Origin: Tuctoria greenei
Taxonomy: Eukaryota; Streptophyta; Magnoliopsida; Poales; Poaceae
Assembly: GCA_036927565.1 (NCBI GenBank)
Contig: JAYESD010000008.1
Location: 23,144,100-23,208,099 of the forward strand
DNA: 64,000 nt
Direction: 5' to 3'
The position numbers were made by a program, and so were the translations under genes. Positions within the stretch are counted from its first letter, which is position 1; every line of letters begins with the position of its first letter. Under the pieces are notes generated by a model that was given only the letters and a program-made list of their open reading frames with translations, had not been told where the DNA came from and did not search any database. Below, in pieces: positions 12,002 to 23,244 of the stretch.

Positions 12002-12483
12002 AAGTATAAGTGAAGGCGTAAAGAATCCCCAAACTGTGTGCGCTTTCCTTCTTAAGTAAGCCCCCGCAACGCTTGGATGGAAACCACAGAAGGGCGAAAG
12101 ATACAGTTCAAAAATTTCACCCTGCCAATGACAAGGGGTCCCGGGGCCACCAAGACGATCAAGTCGAGGTCCTTACCCCAGGCGAACAGTTGTCATGATG
12201 AGAGGCGGGAAACCCGAGGGCGGCGACCTGACAGGGCGCGCGAAACCGATACGGTTTTTGTATTGGGAACCGACGACCTTCAATTGCGTGAGATCCGCAC
12301 GCGCAGATCTCACCTGCCACGTCCTGAAGATGCCACGCGGCGATGGTTTAACTGCGAACCACCACCTCAACGGCACATCCAAAAACCCTTAAAGACACGG
12401 CGCGGAAATCGAAAGATGGACCCACCTCCGAGAGAATGACTTAATCCAAAAGGTCTCTCCCAGAGGTGGGCCCAAGGGGCCAC
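12002..12483 (+). other. Gypsy-B region between antisense gene and 3' LTR, with polypurine tract
   Basis: No coding signal. A TTACTTAAGAAGG block (minus strand, near 12055) is also found in gypsy-A upstream of the antisense gene, so it may belong to that gene's promoter or 5' leader. The last bases before the LTR (cccaaggggccac) are the likely polypurine tract. Confidence 0.6.
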
Positions 12484-13361
12484 TGTCGGTACCCTGCGTA
12501 CCGGATACACCTTGGAACTGCGAAGAGTCCAAAGGAACTCAACCTATCTGAGTCAAGACCTCCGAAGGCCCCACGTGTCACTCGGAACCGGACCTTCCTC
12601 CCTCGTATGGTTAGGTCCAATGCCGCCACGTGTATCTTAAACTCGGAGCTACATTCCATACATGGGAAAGCTCTAGACTAGATACATGTGTGGCACACCC
12701 GGACCCAACCTCCGACAGAGGGAAGCTCCAGTACTGACACGTGTACAATAGCACCGGACCTACTCGTCCAAGACGGTATGCTCCAGAGCTGCCACGCGTC
12801 CAACCGACGGACCTTCAACCTCAACAGGCAGACTGGTGGACCTCCAACGGCTCGAACCTTCAAAGAACATTAAAGACTTCAAGACTTGATTATGTGTCAT
12901 TAATGCTATCTTAATGACACAGGATCGGAGGACCTTTAATACCAGTAAAACCACTATTAAGGTGCGTTACCATGCTGTTAAGTGGAATTAAGTACATTAA
13001 CTGTGTATTAAGCATCAGTAACCGCTAGGACCACATGTCGGGCCAGGCTGATGATGTAACGACCAGTCCTTGTACTATAAAAGGACTGGCCAAGCGATAC
13101 ACGGGAGGACTTTCCAGACCGGCCACGCGCTGGAGACTCTCCCAGACACTCTGGTCTCTCACACACAAGCGCTCAGATGCTCAATACAACAACAACACAC
13201 ACCCGTGGAGTAGGGTATTATGCTCAGGCGGCCCGAACCACGTAAATCCTTGTGTCAAATCACCATCTTGTTCTGAATTTCCGTGCGCCCCAACCGAACT
13301 ACGAAACTCAGCGGGCTGCCATCAGTAGTACCGGGAGAATTGCTGGAACAAGACTCCGACA
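12484..13361 (+). repeat. 3' LTR of gypsy-B
   Basis: It begins TGTCGGTACCCTGCG and ends CTCCGACA, giving TG...CA edges. It resembles the gypsy-A LTR at lower identity, including the ACATGTCGGGCCAGGCT segment, a TATA box and the CACCCGTGGAGTAGGGTATT segment. The right edge is placed by comparison with gypsy-A and by resumption of copia pol sequence right after it. Confidence 0.8.
13076..13084 (+). promoter_or_regulatory. TATA box in gypsy-B LTR
   Basis: TATAAAAGG follows a CTTGTAC context. The same word lies at the same place in both gypsy-A LTRs. Confidence 0.65.
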
Positions 13362-14530
13362 AACACTTCATCAGATTTCAAAGCGAACTTCGAAGTCCTT
13401 AGTTTTTTGTTCAAGATAAAACATTTACATCCAAATAATTTGAAATATGAAACATTCGGTTTGTTACCGATGAGGAGCTCATATGGCGTCTTCTTCAAAA
13501 GTCGGTGAAGATATAGCCGGCTTGTGGCATGACAAGCAGTATTTACCGCTTCAACCCAAAACCGGTCCGAAGTCTTGTATTCATTGAATGTTGTCCTAGC
13601 CATCTCGATGACCATCCTGTTCTTCCTTTCGGCCACCCCATTTTGTTCAGGGGAGTAGGGTGCCGAAAATTCATGCTTTATTCCTTCTTCTAGGTACTCC
13701 TCAACTTGTGTGTTCTTGAACTCCGTTCCATTATCACTTCCAATGTTCTTCACGGTTGAGGAGAATTCATTTTGTGCCCTTTTCAAGAATTTCTTGAGGA
13801 TTCCCTGAGTTTCTGATTTATCATACAAGAAAAATAGGCAGGTAAATCTAGAAAAATCATCAACAATGACCAATCCATATTTGTTACCGCCGATGCTTAT
13901 ATAAGCAATTGGACCAAAGAGGTCCATGTGTAGAAGTTCCAATGGTCTTGAGGTAGTCATCACGTTCTTGGCGGGATGTGGTGCTCAAACTTGTTTCCCC
14001 GTCTGGCAAGCGCTGCATGGCCTGTCTTTCTCAAAAACAACATAATTTAAACGTCGGATGTGGTCACCTTTTAGAAGTTTCTGTAGATTTCTCATCCCAA
14101 CATGGACTAGCCATCTATGCCACAGCCATCCCATGTTAGTTTTAACAACCAAGCAAGTGTTGAGTTCAACTTTATCTTTGTTGAAGTCAACAAGATAAAG
14201 GTTTCCCTTCAACATTCCCTTGAATGCAATCGAGCCATCACTTCTTCTAAATACGTTCACACCCTCATCCGTGAAGAAACAGTTATAACCTTCGTCGCGC
14301 AACTAAGATATGGACAAGAGGTTAAAATATATAGAATCTACATGTAAAACATTTGAGAGAATATGTTGGGAAGAGATTTCAATTTTACCTCTACCAAGGA
14401 CATTTCCTTGGATGTTGTCTCTAAAGTATATCCCTTCACTTGGATCCGCATTGCGCTCATACTCCACGAACATACTCCTCTCTCCGATCATGTGATTAGT
14501 GCATCCACTGTACAACACCCATTTTGATCC
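13362..14530 (-). pseudogene. Copia-2 pol: protease and integrase, cut by gypsy-B
   Basis: The protease site reads VLYSGCTNHM, with Tyr in place of the catalytic Asp. A zinc region follows (HRWLVHVG; CSACQTGK). The integrase core keeps HMDLFG, IGSDNGTEF and NGVAERKN, so unlike copia-1 the DDE triad is intact. Stops near 14303 and 13986 break the frame. The sequence ends in the segment after integrase, in the same place as copia-1 KFASKSDEG, where gypsy-B starts. Confidence 0.88.
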
Positions 14531-14557
14531 ACCGGAGGAGTGGCCTGCAAAACAGAA

Positions 14558-16860
14558 TTATTTCTTGGTTTTAGGTACCCAAGTTTTCTTGGGTCCTCGC
14601 AGGTTAGCCATAAGAGTTTTGGGCATCCACACACAACTTCTTGAGTTCTTGTGGCGTTGGCGTAGCCCTGCATATTTAGCAAATACATGTCCAAATCTGT
14701 CTTTCATGAGTACATAGGAAGCATCAAAAGTACACAATAGTATTTGCAAGTCAGATTCACATGATATTTCCTTAACAAAAGTAGTTTGCTTCTTAGCATG
14801 AACATTGGTGGACATGTGTTTATTCTTGTTAAACCCAAGACCATCTTTTATGTTAGTAGGTCTAGTGACCATATATGCACTATGTGCATATTTGATATTT
14901 TCCTTGTCAAAGATGCCACTTTGGGATGGATGTTTAGCATGAGAAGTATATGAATCAATTTTAACAGCATTTTTCTTAATGGAACATGTGCAAGTCACAA
15001 TTTTTGTCGGACTTACACCTTTGGAAGGTGAGCTTTTGGAGGAGGAGGAGTCACTTTGCTTGAGTGACTTAGCTTGCACTTCAAGAATCTTGTTAACATT
15101 TGACAAGTTAGCTAGTTCATCCTTGATTGCATCGTGTGAGTCTTCTAGCTTTGAGTAAGTTTCCTTACTCAAGGCTAGCTCATGATCAAGTGACTTGCTC
15201 TTTTCCCTCTCAAGCTCAAGGAGTTTCTCAACCTCTTGATATCTCTTCCTTTCACGGATGAGCAAATATTCTTGTCGGTTGACAAGCTCCTCCTTCTCAA
15301 AAATTTCATCCGACAACATTTTTATTTACGTTAATGCAGTTTTACTTAATCCTCTAAACATCTCCTAAATTTTACTAAAGCTGTCAAAATCATCAATAGA
15401 TGAATTTAGCGAGGGAGGTGTGAGTCGAACCTTTCTCTTTCCTTCCTTAGCCATGAGGCAAGTGTGATTATGAGTCTCGTCCTCCCATGTTCAGGAAGAG
15501 CATAGACTTCTTGGTAGGCTTCTTGATGGCAATGTTGGCCATCTCCTATTCTTCATCGGAGGAGGACTCGTCGTTTGAGTCCCACTCCTTGCTAATGTGC
15601 GTTTGGTGCGCTTGCCTCCTTTTCCTGATAATTTTCTTTTCTTGAGGCTTTTCTTCCTTCTCCCTTTTATTTTCTTCGTAAGTGCAGTCAACCATGAAGT
15701 GACTGTACTTGCCACAGCTGTAGCAAGTACGTCGAGCCTTGGATTTTCCTTTTTTCTTTGCTCTTCTCTTCACTTGAGTTGCTGCCCTTCCTTCTTTTCA
15801 CCATGCGCTTGAATTTCTTGATGAAGAATGCCATTTCCTCTTCATCCAAATCGGTGCTTACATCACTTGTGTCTTCATCATCTTCTGCTTCACGAGCTTC
15901 CTTTCCTTTAGGCTTGCAAGTTGCTTTCAGAGCAACGTCCTTCTTCTTGGAGGAAGTGGGCTCAGCTAGGTCTTTGACGTATTGGGTCTCCTTCTCCATC
16001 ATCTCATGGTTGATAATCTTGCCCAATAGTTCATCCGGAGTCATTTTGTGCAACCCCGGACTTTCTCGGATCATAGAGCACAAGGTGTCATTTCTTGGCA
16101 TAAATGCTCTAACCATTCTTTTGACCACCTCATGGTCAGTCCACTTATTGCTTTGATAGGCGCGAATCTTGTTGATAAGTGCCTTCATCCGGTTGTATAT
16201 GTCTTGAGGTGATTTGCCCTCTTCAATGGGAATCTCCCCAATTCTCCTTCAAGCATTTCAATTTTAGCTTCTCGAACTGACCGATTTCCATCATGTGCAG
16301 TCTTGAGTGTATCTCAGATTTCCTTCGCACTTTCTAGTCCACCAATCTTGGTGAACTCTTCTCGGCTTAGAGACAAAGTGATCCCTGGAATGGCTTGTGC
16401 ATTTCGGTGAATTTCTTGTTCTTGGTCTGGAGTGAGTTCATCATCTTTATCTGGGATATCTACACCTGTACACACAATATGCCAAAGACTTGGGTTCAAT
16501 GAGATTAGATGCATTTTCACATTGTATTTCCACATGGTGTAATTGCTTTCATCGAATTATGGAGGTTTTCCCATGAAAATGGAAAGATAATGATTATTTG
16601 AATTGAGACAATTGTAATTGTAAGGATATCAGGAGTAGTCATGATGACCACTCCTTGTCGCCTTTTCGTCCTCTTTTCCTTTTTAATTCAGAAGTTTCTT
16701 CCTTAAAAGTGCCTTGAGGTGACACACTTCTTCATCATCGTGTTGATTTTCCATGAGTACATCGAAGGCTTTTGTATCTTGCTCTTCTTTGGTGTTGAGC
16801 ACCTTCGGGATCTCGTTGTTCTTCTCAGAGGCCATTGATCTCTCCGAGCGGTGAGTCTCG
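14558..16860 (-). pseudogene. Copia-2 gag, heavily frameshifted
   Basis: Fragments in different frames match copia-1 gag: a KMHLISLNPSLWHIVCTG block near 16450, KALINKIRAYQSNKWTDHEVVKRMVRAF near 16150, an intact zinc knuckle CYSCGKYSHFMVDC near 15720, and a Glu/Lys-rich coiled-coil stretch at 15319-15060. At least four frame changes are needed to read through. The palindrome-encoded RTSP repeats present in copia-1 gag are absent here. Confidence 0.82.
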
Positions 16861-16874
16861 TCGATGGAGAACCT

Positions 16875-16886
16875 GCTCTGATACCA
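16875..16886 (-). promoter_or_regulatory. Primer binding site of copia-2
   Basis: The minus strand reads TGGTATCAGAGC, a perfect match to the plant copia initiator-Met site. It lies six bases inside the LTR edge at 16893. Confidence 0.9.
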
Positions 16887-16892
16887 ATTGAA

Positions 16893-18068
16893 TGTGGCCT
16901 AGAGGTGGGGTGAATAGGCTTTGATAATTTGCTGCACACTTAATCAGATCGTCAAATACCAGAGAGATCAGACTTGTCCGGTGTTGTAGTGAACTAGTCC
17001 GGTGTGGTGATGTGTCGTGAAATAATCAAGTGTTAATGCAGGAAATCTAGATGTTATAGCAGCGGAAATTGAACAACTATTAAAATCACTTGATTGAACA
17101 ACTAGTGTTGTAAGGTCACACGTGAAATACAAGTTAATTGATAGATTAAATCTAATGCCCTAGATAATCAAACTTGCAAAAGTAAAAGAGTAAACCACAT
17201 GGAGACACAGATTTTTACCGAGGTTCGATCTCACTAAAGAGATATACTCCTCGTTGAGAAAGCCCACACAGAGTCGGGTCTCTTCAAACCCTTTCCCTCG
17301 TCAAGTCACCACACAAGGCCGACTTGATTCCACTATCACAGGTAATCACTGAGTTGATGGGGCAACCTCACACGTTAAGGGCTCTGACAAGAATTACAGT
17401 GAAAACATGATCAAATACACTCGAAAAGATTACAAGTAATTGCCCGAGTGTGAAGAGATCAAACCCCAAGAGCTCAATGACGCGTAGACAACGATCTCCC
17501 AATCGCAAATCTGAATACTCAAAGGATTTCACTTTTGAGGATCTTAGATGTGTGGGAAGATGTGTTTTTGTGCTCTTGGGACAAGTGACGGCGCTAGGAT
17601 TTGAGTTGTGAACAGTAGAATACGTGAGTTGTGTTTGTGGGGTCGTGGATCTCCTATTTATAGTGTTTCTAAAATTGTTACCGTTAGGGATCCTGGTGGT
17701 CGGACTAGTCCGTACTGGGTACCGGACTTGTTCGGTGTGCTGTGTAAAATTGGCATGGAATGTGCAGTACACTAGAAACCTTAAATTGCATGAGGTATAC
17801 CGGACTAGTACGGTAGGTGTCCGTACTTGTCCGGTGCCCTGTGTATTTGAACATCAAAAACTTTCTCGGACTAATCCGGTACTCAAACGAACTTGTCTGA
17901 TGTGATCTGTTATGGAACATCAGAGAGTTCAACGGACTAGTCTGGTCCTATGGACGGACTTGTCCGGTGCACAGTGTAATGGGTTTACAGAAGGTTGAAC
18001 AAACTAGTCTGATCCATGAACGGACTAGTTCGGTGCACTGTGAAATGTGGTTCCAGAAAGTTGATCAG
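16893..18068 (-). repeat. 5' LTR of copia-2, outer end missing
   Basis: The inner edge TGTGGCCTAGAGG matches copia-1. Degenerate GGACTAGTCC/GGACTTGTCC words are scattered, with two near 16970-17000 and most between 17700 and 18040. The outer start (TGAAAGTGCATC in copia-1) is not found; near 18068 the sequence changes to CACTA-type coding, so the LTR is truncated. Confidence 0.7.
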
Positions 18069-18099
18069 GTGTCCAGACGCGTACTGTGCCCTTTGTGCC

Positions 18100-19074
18100 C
18101 TATGGCGAGCGGGTTTCTAGGACGTGTCTATGACCAGTCGTGAGAGTAGAGGGACTGACGGGAAACACCTGTTCGGTGCGAACGGCTACTTACGTCTTGC
18201 TAAACGGATGGTAAGTGTGACTCCACTTCTATTTAAGTCATTTTGTAATTTTCATTGTGTTAACACGTATCTATAGGAGCACGAGAGCGGTCAGAAGCCG
18301 ACACCTTTTCAGGTGTGGAACAGGGGTCACTTGAGAAGTGACCCATCGCATCCTAACCAGTTGTGTTCTCAAGTTGCGTCAGGGGCGTTGGTGAGTTATT
18401 TTTTTATACATATTGAATTCACTTTAATAGTTTTGCTGATAATATTTTTCTATTTCCAGGAAATGCACAGGAAGGTGGCGCAGAGGCTTCGAGGCGAAGA
18501 GTATGATTGGCAGAGTGTGCCAATCATATCACAAGTCGCGTATGCAAGCAAAGGAGGGAAAGCTCATGGACAACGAATTTTCTTATTTTTAATTTATTCT
18601 CACAGACTTTGAGATACAAAAATTGAATAACCTTCTTCTTTGTGTAGGTTAGCCATCTTCAATGGAGTGGTCAACTCGAGGGAGGCACGACCTTCCTCGA
18701 GATCATGTTCATCACAGCAGGTTGGGTCCAGCAGCCATACGAGCCGAGATCTAGAGCTCCAGAGTGTCCAAGAGAAGCCCCAGAGGACGCAAGAAGAGCT
18801 GTGACAGGTTAAGGAGAGGCAAGCAGCAGCCCTCAGGGCTAGGGATGAGTATAAGCACTCGTACATGCTGCAGATGCAAGCTGCCATGCAGGTGAGTCCT
18901 GACCATTGTAATTAATATTTCTAACATCAGAATAACATGTATATGATAATTGCTTTGTTTTGTATTCGCAGGCTATAGCCGTAGGACAGCAGCCGGTCTT
19001 TCCACGGTGGAAGTCGCCACCGATCGAGCCGCCACAGGTGTCGACGATAGGAGCACAAATACAAAAGTACTGAA
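18100..19074 (+). pseudogene. CACTA-1 second-ORF (Transposase_24-like) gene, exons with introns
   Basis: Four exon-like blocks are visible: one ending NGYLRLAKRM (near 18210), one with PFQVWNRGH and QLCSQVASGAL (18275-18390), one after a CAG acceptor with EYDWQSVPIISQVAYASKGGKAHG (18461-18570), and a Gln/Glu-rich coiled-coil-like block ending MLQMQAAMQ (18650-18891). Each matches a block of CACTA-2 on the other strand (NGYLRLAKRM/DGYLRLAKCM, GGKAHG/GGKAHG), with introns in the same places. A TGA near 18801 breaks the last block. The family is the accessory, DNA-binding-like protein of plant CACTA elements. Confidence 0.7.
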
Positions 19075-19274
19075 ACATAGCCGAAACTAGTTAAACTTGC
19101 TCAAACTCAGTAAAATTTTATCAAACTTACTCAAACATAGTCAAAACTAGTTAAACTTGCTCAAACTTAGTAAAATATGATCAAACTTGTCCAAACATAG
19201 CAAAAACTAGTTGAACTTTCTCAAACTTAGTAAAATATGATCAAACTTACTCAAATGTAGCCAACTCTAGTTAA
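19075..19274 (+). repeat. Tandem repeat, 60-bp unit, about 3.3 copies
   Basis: Units start at 19075, 19135 and 19195 with ACATAG and share GTTAAACTTGCTCAAAC. Each has a roughly 20-bp substructure (TCAAACTT). It lies downstream of the last CACTA-1 exon block. Confidence 0.85.
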
Positions 19275-19589
19275 CATGCTTATCTAGCTTTTAATAAGCA
19301 ATTTTGATCAAATATGCATTTGTGAACTTATAACTTGTCTAAATACACTTGCACATCGCAGGGATCGGCGATGAAGTTTCAAACTCCATCACCGTAACTT
19401 CCGTCGTTTGGACGATAGGATGACTTCCCGAGCTCCCGAGGTAGTGAACACGGTAACGTGTAGCGTGGCTTGTGTCACATGTGTATAATGTTTGTGAATT
19501 AGTGTTTTGTCAATGATTGTTGTGATATATATCTGTTTTTTAATGCTTGTATGAGCTCGCCATCGAGCTAGGGCTGACCTTGAAGAAGG

Positions 19590-20016
19590 ACAACATTTTA
19601 TTACCTTCCTTATTTACGACGATTTATCGTACTTGGTCATCGTAAATAAGCTAATACTATTTATGACGGCCAGCCAAACCATCATCAATAAGCCAAAATA
19701 AATGACGACGGTGGTTGCCATCCGTCATCAATAAGGGGGGTAATTTACGACGATCTGGTTTCTGGCCGTTGCAAATTAGCCCCATGGTGCCACGTGGCAG
19801 AGCTGGCTAATTTGCGACGGGCTAATCTGGCCGTCGTAATTATGGTTATTTACGATGGTTGCCATCTTTATTAACCTTATAGATGATAAATAAACAGAGA
19901 CGGTCAGAAACCGTCGTAAATAAGCTCTTACCATCAGAAATAAGTTATTTACGATGGTATGGACCTTAATTATGATGGTTTCTGGTCGCCGTTTATCATA
20001 GGCCTTTCCTGTAGTG
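19590..20016 (+). repeat. Subterminal repeats and right terminus of CACTA-1
   Basis: Many copies of TTTACGACG and its reverse complement (CGTCGTAAATA) occur in both orientations, ending in the CACTA-type terminus at 20016. Such arrays are the binding sites for CACTA accessory proteins in known systems. Confidence 0.75.
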
Positions 20017-20606
20017 AGTGGTCCAAAGATCCTCCACACGGATGACATCTTAAACTTTCATGGAAAACTATGTTCTCATAAAAGAATTGTTTGTATAACT
20101 ATGAAATAGTCTCAGTAATACCACTTGTAATATAAAATGAAATAAACATAAGAACCCTTGGTGACGCTTAGATTACTAAAAGTCAGATTCAGTTATTAAT
20201 ATTAGAAATTCAGTCAATTCAACCTTCCAAGCCTGTTATCAATAGAGAAAGAAAGAACTCATTTGAATCTCCAAGTAGTAATACGAATCTTCAATAGTTA
20301 GTTATTAGCTAGTGAAAACTTCAGCACTAGTAAATGCTCCACCAAAATCAAATGCCTGACATGAAAATTTTCAAAGTCCCGACTTGGATTTGTCAGATGT
20401 GTAACATATATTCAGACTTTCATTTTGTAGCACCGCAAGAAGTTAACTCTAACAATATTCTGTATTCGTTAGCTCGTGTTTTTTGCAAGTTAACAAAAGC
20501 AAAAATTTGCTGGCAAAAGTTTGCATCAATTCTCGTTGATACTTAGGAAGATCCCTACAATCGGATACCAGCCCATGCTGGTTTGGTTTCTGTTGTGTGT
20601 AACCCG
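20017..20606. other. No gene seen
   Basis: AT-rich sequence without coding signal or recognisable repeats. Confidence 0.5.
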
Positions 20607-21157
20607 TAGGGGTGGGCAAAAAAGCCGGGACCAAAAAAAACAAGACCGAGACCGAAAAGACCGAAATATCGGGTATCGGGTACCTATTCGGATACCAAAT
20701 CTAAATAACCGATATATTAATATCGAATTCGGGTATCACTATCTGGTACCCAAAATAACCGAATAAACGAACAATAAAATCTCAAGTTAAATTACAATCT
20801 ATGAATCTTAAACAATATGAATTTGATATTTCATTTGTTAGTTTTGATATGTGAAATCATTATATTAAAATATTTATTTACGATGCATCGTTATTGAACT
20901 AATAATTTATTATCTCTTGAGATTAAATTTACGAATGATATTAAACTTATATTGATTGTTGAGAGCATAAAATAAAAATAATGTACAATTCGGGTATTTC
21001 AGGTAAAACCGAAGACCGAACCGAAATTTAGGTACCCAAAAATTTCGGATATCTAATATTTATATAATATTTCGGGTAGTGATTTTCAAAAACCGAAATT
21101 CAAAAAGACTGAAATAATCGAACGGAATTTAATGGGTAGACCGAACGTCCACCCCTA
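20607..21157. mobile_element. hAT-type MITE, 551 bp
   Basis: It begins TAGGGGTGGGC and ends GTCCACCCCTA, imperfect terminal inverted repeats. A perfect 8-bp duplication GTAACCCG flanks it (20599-20606 and 21158-21165). It is AT-rich with ACCGAAA-type subterminal repeats in both directions and no coding capacity. Confidence 0.9.
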
Positions 21158-21165
21158 GTAACCCG

Positions 21166-22690
21166 TGATTTACTATCTGCCATTTTTCTCGTCTCCTCTG
21201 GCCTCAAGAATCAAGATCCGTCACATGAGCCTCACGCTCCCCGTGATCTGTCGGAAATAACTATTCAATCAATAGCGTGGTTTAAAATCTAGTGGAGGTC
21301 AAAAGGTGCATTGAGTTGTTTCATCAGGCATGAATTGCGTTCGCATGCATGGCCGACCTTTGCTGGCTAGGGTTGACCTGCACGCTAGTCTGCTCGGCGT
21401 CTGGGCCGGGACGGTGGTTTGTTAAACCGTAATCGAAGCAACTGAACCATGTGATGAGGTAATGAAAATTAGAGATGGCAATGTGACAAGAAAATTCCAA
21501 ATAGTTTTAATTCAACATGCCGTAATGTATGTTGCTGTCGGTGGCACAAGTTTACTGGGAGGTAACTCTTGTCTATCAAAGTTTTAGAATTTCCTGCCGC
21601 AGTAGTCTGTTGCAATTTGATGATTTTCTGTTCCAAGTAGCCGGATCATATATTTCAGTTTGTAAGAATGGCTCTGATTAGGTAGAAGGTGTTAGGTAAA
21701 CAAACGCCACGACATGAGCGCGGTAAGAATACAACGCGAGCGCGTCAGTGTGCGCGGCACGCCATCGATGGCGGCGAGATCTCAGTTGTGTGTGTGCGTG
21801 TATTAGGCTCTCCTAGCCAGGATTGGCACGCAAGTGGTTGGCACGGATAGGACGTTGCAGCGCACGAACATGAGGGAGGTAGAGTGTGGCGCGGATTTGG
21901 CGGCGGATGCCACAACGTGCGCAGCGAGCAACGGCTCGCGCCACCTCGACGTCCGGAAATGCCGGATATGATCGTGCGCGGAGTGACCAGAGTGGAGGGG
22001 TGTGCTCCCTGAGCTATATAGAGGCTCTGTACTCCCTCAATTTGAGGTAATCGGGTTGAATCGAAGGTCAATTTGGCCGGTGTTTATCGCCGGTGAGAAA
22101 TCGTCCGTTTCTCCCTCTTCTCTCGATTCATTCCAATTCCTTCGATTCCGTCTCAATTCCAACAGAAGGAATGCTTGACTCAAAGGTAACAGATTGAAAC
22201 TTTTCTTGAATAAATTTTCCTTATGGGAATATAAATGTTTACTGTAATGTTCTGCAAATATATAATAGCGAATTCTTATTTCCCAGAAATTCCTTCGCAT
22301 AAAGTCATATAGTAGGCATGCTTACCTCGATGTTTCTGGTGATCTTCACGCGTGAAATGGCATGTTACCCTACCGTCCTCAATGGATGTGTACGTATGCT
22401 CCGAGCGGCAACGTTTGACCCTCACGGATTAACAATTGCTGTAGTGGCAATGAAACAGGTATATATGCATGTAATCACCTGGCGTTAATCAAGATCTGGG
22501 GCATTACACCGACAGAACTTATATTTGTGTTCCTTCAAATTTGTTTGAGGATGTGGTTGGAATCCGTGTGACGTCTTGATGAATGACTTCCTGATCCTGC
22601 TTTATGGTAGACCTAGTGTTTGATTAATAAATGTATATAGGGTCTTGGGTTCAGGCTGTGGGCACTTCCCTAACAAGATTTAAGTAGTTA
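21166..22690. other. No gene assigned; possibly low-copy sequence
   Basis: Mixed base composition. A GC-rich stretch at 21715-22020 has short ORFs on both strands but no recognisable protein. No repeat ends are visible. This is one of the few stretches not clearly made of transposon. Confidence 0.4.
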
Positions 22691-22770
22691 CTTCCTCCGT
22701 TCCGGAAAGTTTGTCGTTTTGTAGTTCATTTTTGAACTACAAAACGACAAACTTTTCGGGACGGAGGAAG
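22691..22770. mobile_element. Stowaway-type MITE, 80 bp hairpin
   Basis: CTTCCTCCGTTCC at one end and GGGACGGAGGAAG at the other, flanked by TA on both sides (22689-22690, 22771-22772). The centre is TTTTGTAGTTC...GAACTACAAAA. The whole element can fold as a near-perfect hairpin. Confidence 0.92.
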
Positions 22771-22772
22771 TA

Positions 22773-23244
22773 CATGCCTGTGGTGGTGTCTTGCACTGCC
22801 AATAAAGCAGGACAATATACCCCACCTTAGGATCACAGTGTAAAACAGTAGTGACCGAGTATCATTTATGAGACTTCAGTGGCGTTGTCATCTTGAAACG
22901 AACTACTGATCAGCAGTAAATCACCGTGTGTAGCTAACTTAATATGTTCTCTATCAGTGGAGGGGAAGCAAATGCTCAGCACCTTTGCAAAGTAATGCTA
23001 CTAGTTGATCAATTCACTGCATACAGTGATGTTTGGAAGCGATAATTATGCCACCCATTTTAGCTTCTCTAGAGGGAAAAATATTCATCTGCCATTGATT
23101 GCATCAAAGGTTCCAAATTTTAAGGTCTTTAGTTTGTAACTAGCTTGGAAGAAGAATATATAATTGGGTTGGAGTTTGCCACCCATTTCAGCTTCTCTAT
23201 TCTTCAATTTCAATGACACAGTTTTTTGTGGTACCGTCGCAAAT
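22773..23244. other. No gene seen
   Basis: AT-rich intergenic sequence. The last 30 bases may be the left end of a short CACTA-like MITE split by copia-3 (see findings). Confidence 0.45.

Larger units (their letters stand above)
9741..13361 (+). mobile_element. Gypsy-B: 3' part of a Tat-type Ty3/gypsy element
   Basis: Only the region after pol is present: part of the antisense accessory gene, the 3' leader and the 3' LTR. It is clearly related to gypsy-A at 35970-40854 in both gene content and LTR. The left end stops exactly at the copia-1 LTR. The right end (13361) abuts copia-2 pol, so the element most likely inserted into copia-2. Its 5' part should lie left of the window, beyond copia-1. 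Confidence 0.85.
13362..18068 (-). mobile_element. Copia-2: Sirevirus-like Ty1/copia relic (5' half)
   Basis: Read on the minus strand: truncated 5' LTR (about 16893-18068), primer site, gag, protease, integrase. It ends where gypsy-B begins, at a point matching about 4515 in copia-1. It is a close relative of copia-1, alignable throughout, but has more frameshifts, so it looks older, as nesting would predict. The RT/RNase H part should lie left of the window beyond gypsy-B and copia-1. Confidence 0.85.
18069..20016 (+). mobile_element. CACTA-1: right part of an En/Spm-type transposon
   Basis: The right end (19999-20016) reads CCTTTCCTGTAGTG, the reverse of a CACTACAGGAAA terminus, preceded by a run of inverted subterminal repeats. 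The left part encodes exons of a second-ORF (Transposase_24-like) protein. The left end is missing at the copia-2 junction. The three bases after the end are AGT, the expected 3-bp target copy. Confidence 0.78.

Noticed and set aside
12077..12681. Arg-rich plus-strand ORFs near the gypsy-B LTR
   Set aside because: They lie in untranslated 3' leader and LTR; the equivalent gypsy-A region has no conserved frame.
19075..19274. 60-bp tandem repeat as a satellite or centromere array
   Set aside because: Only 3.3 units, located within a CACTA relic.
21745..22071. 108-residue minus-strand ORF
   Set aside because: No domain, high Pro/Arg/Ser content from a GC-rich patch, no splice or promoter support.
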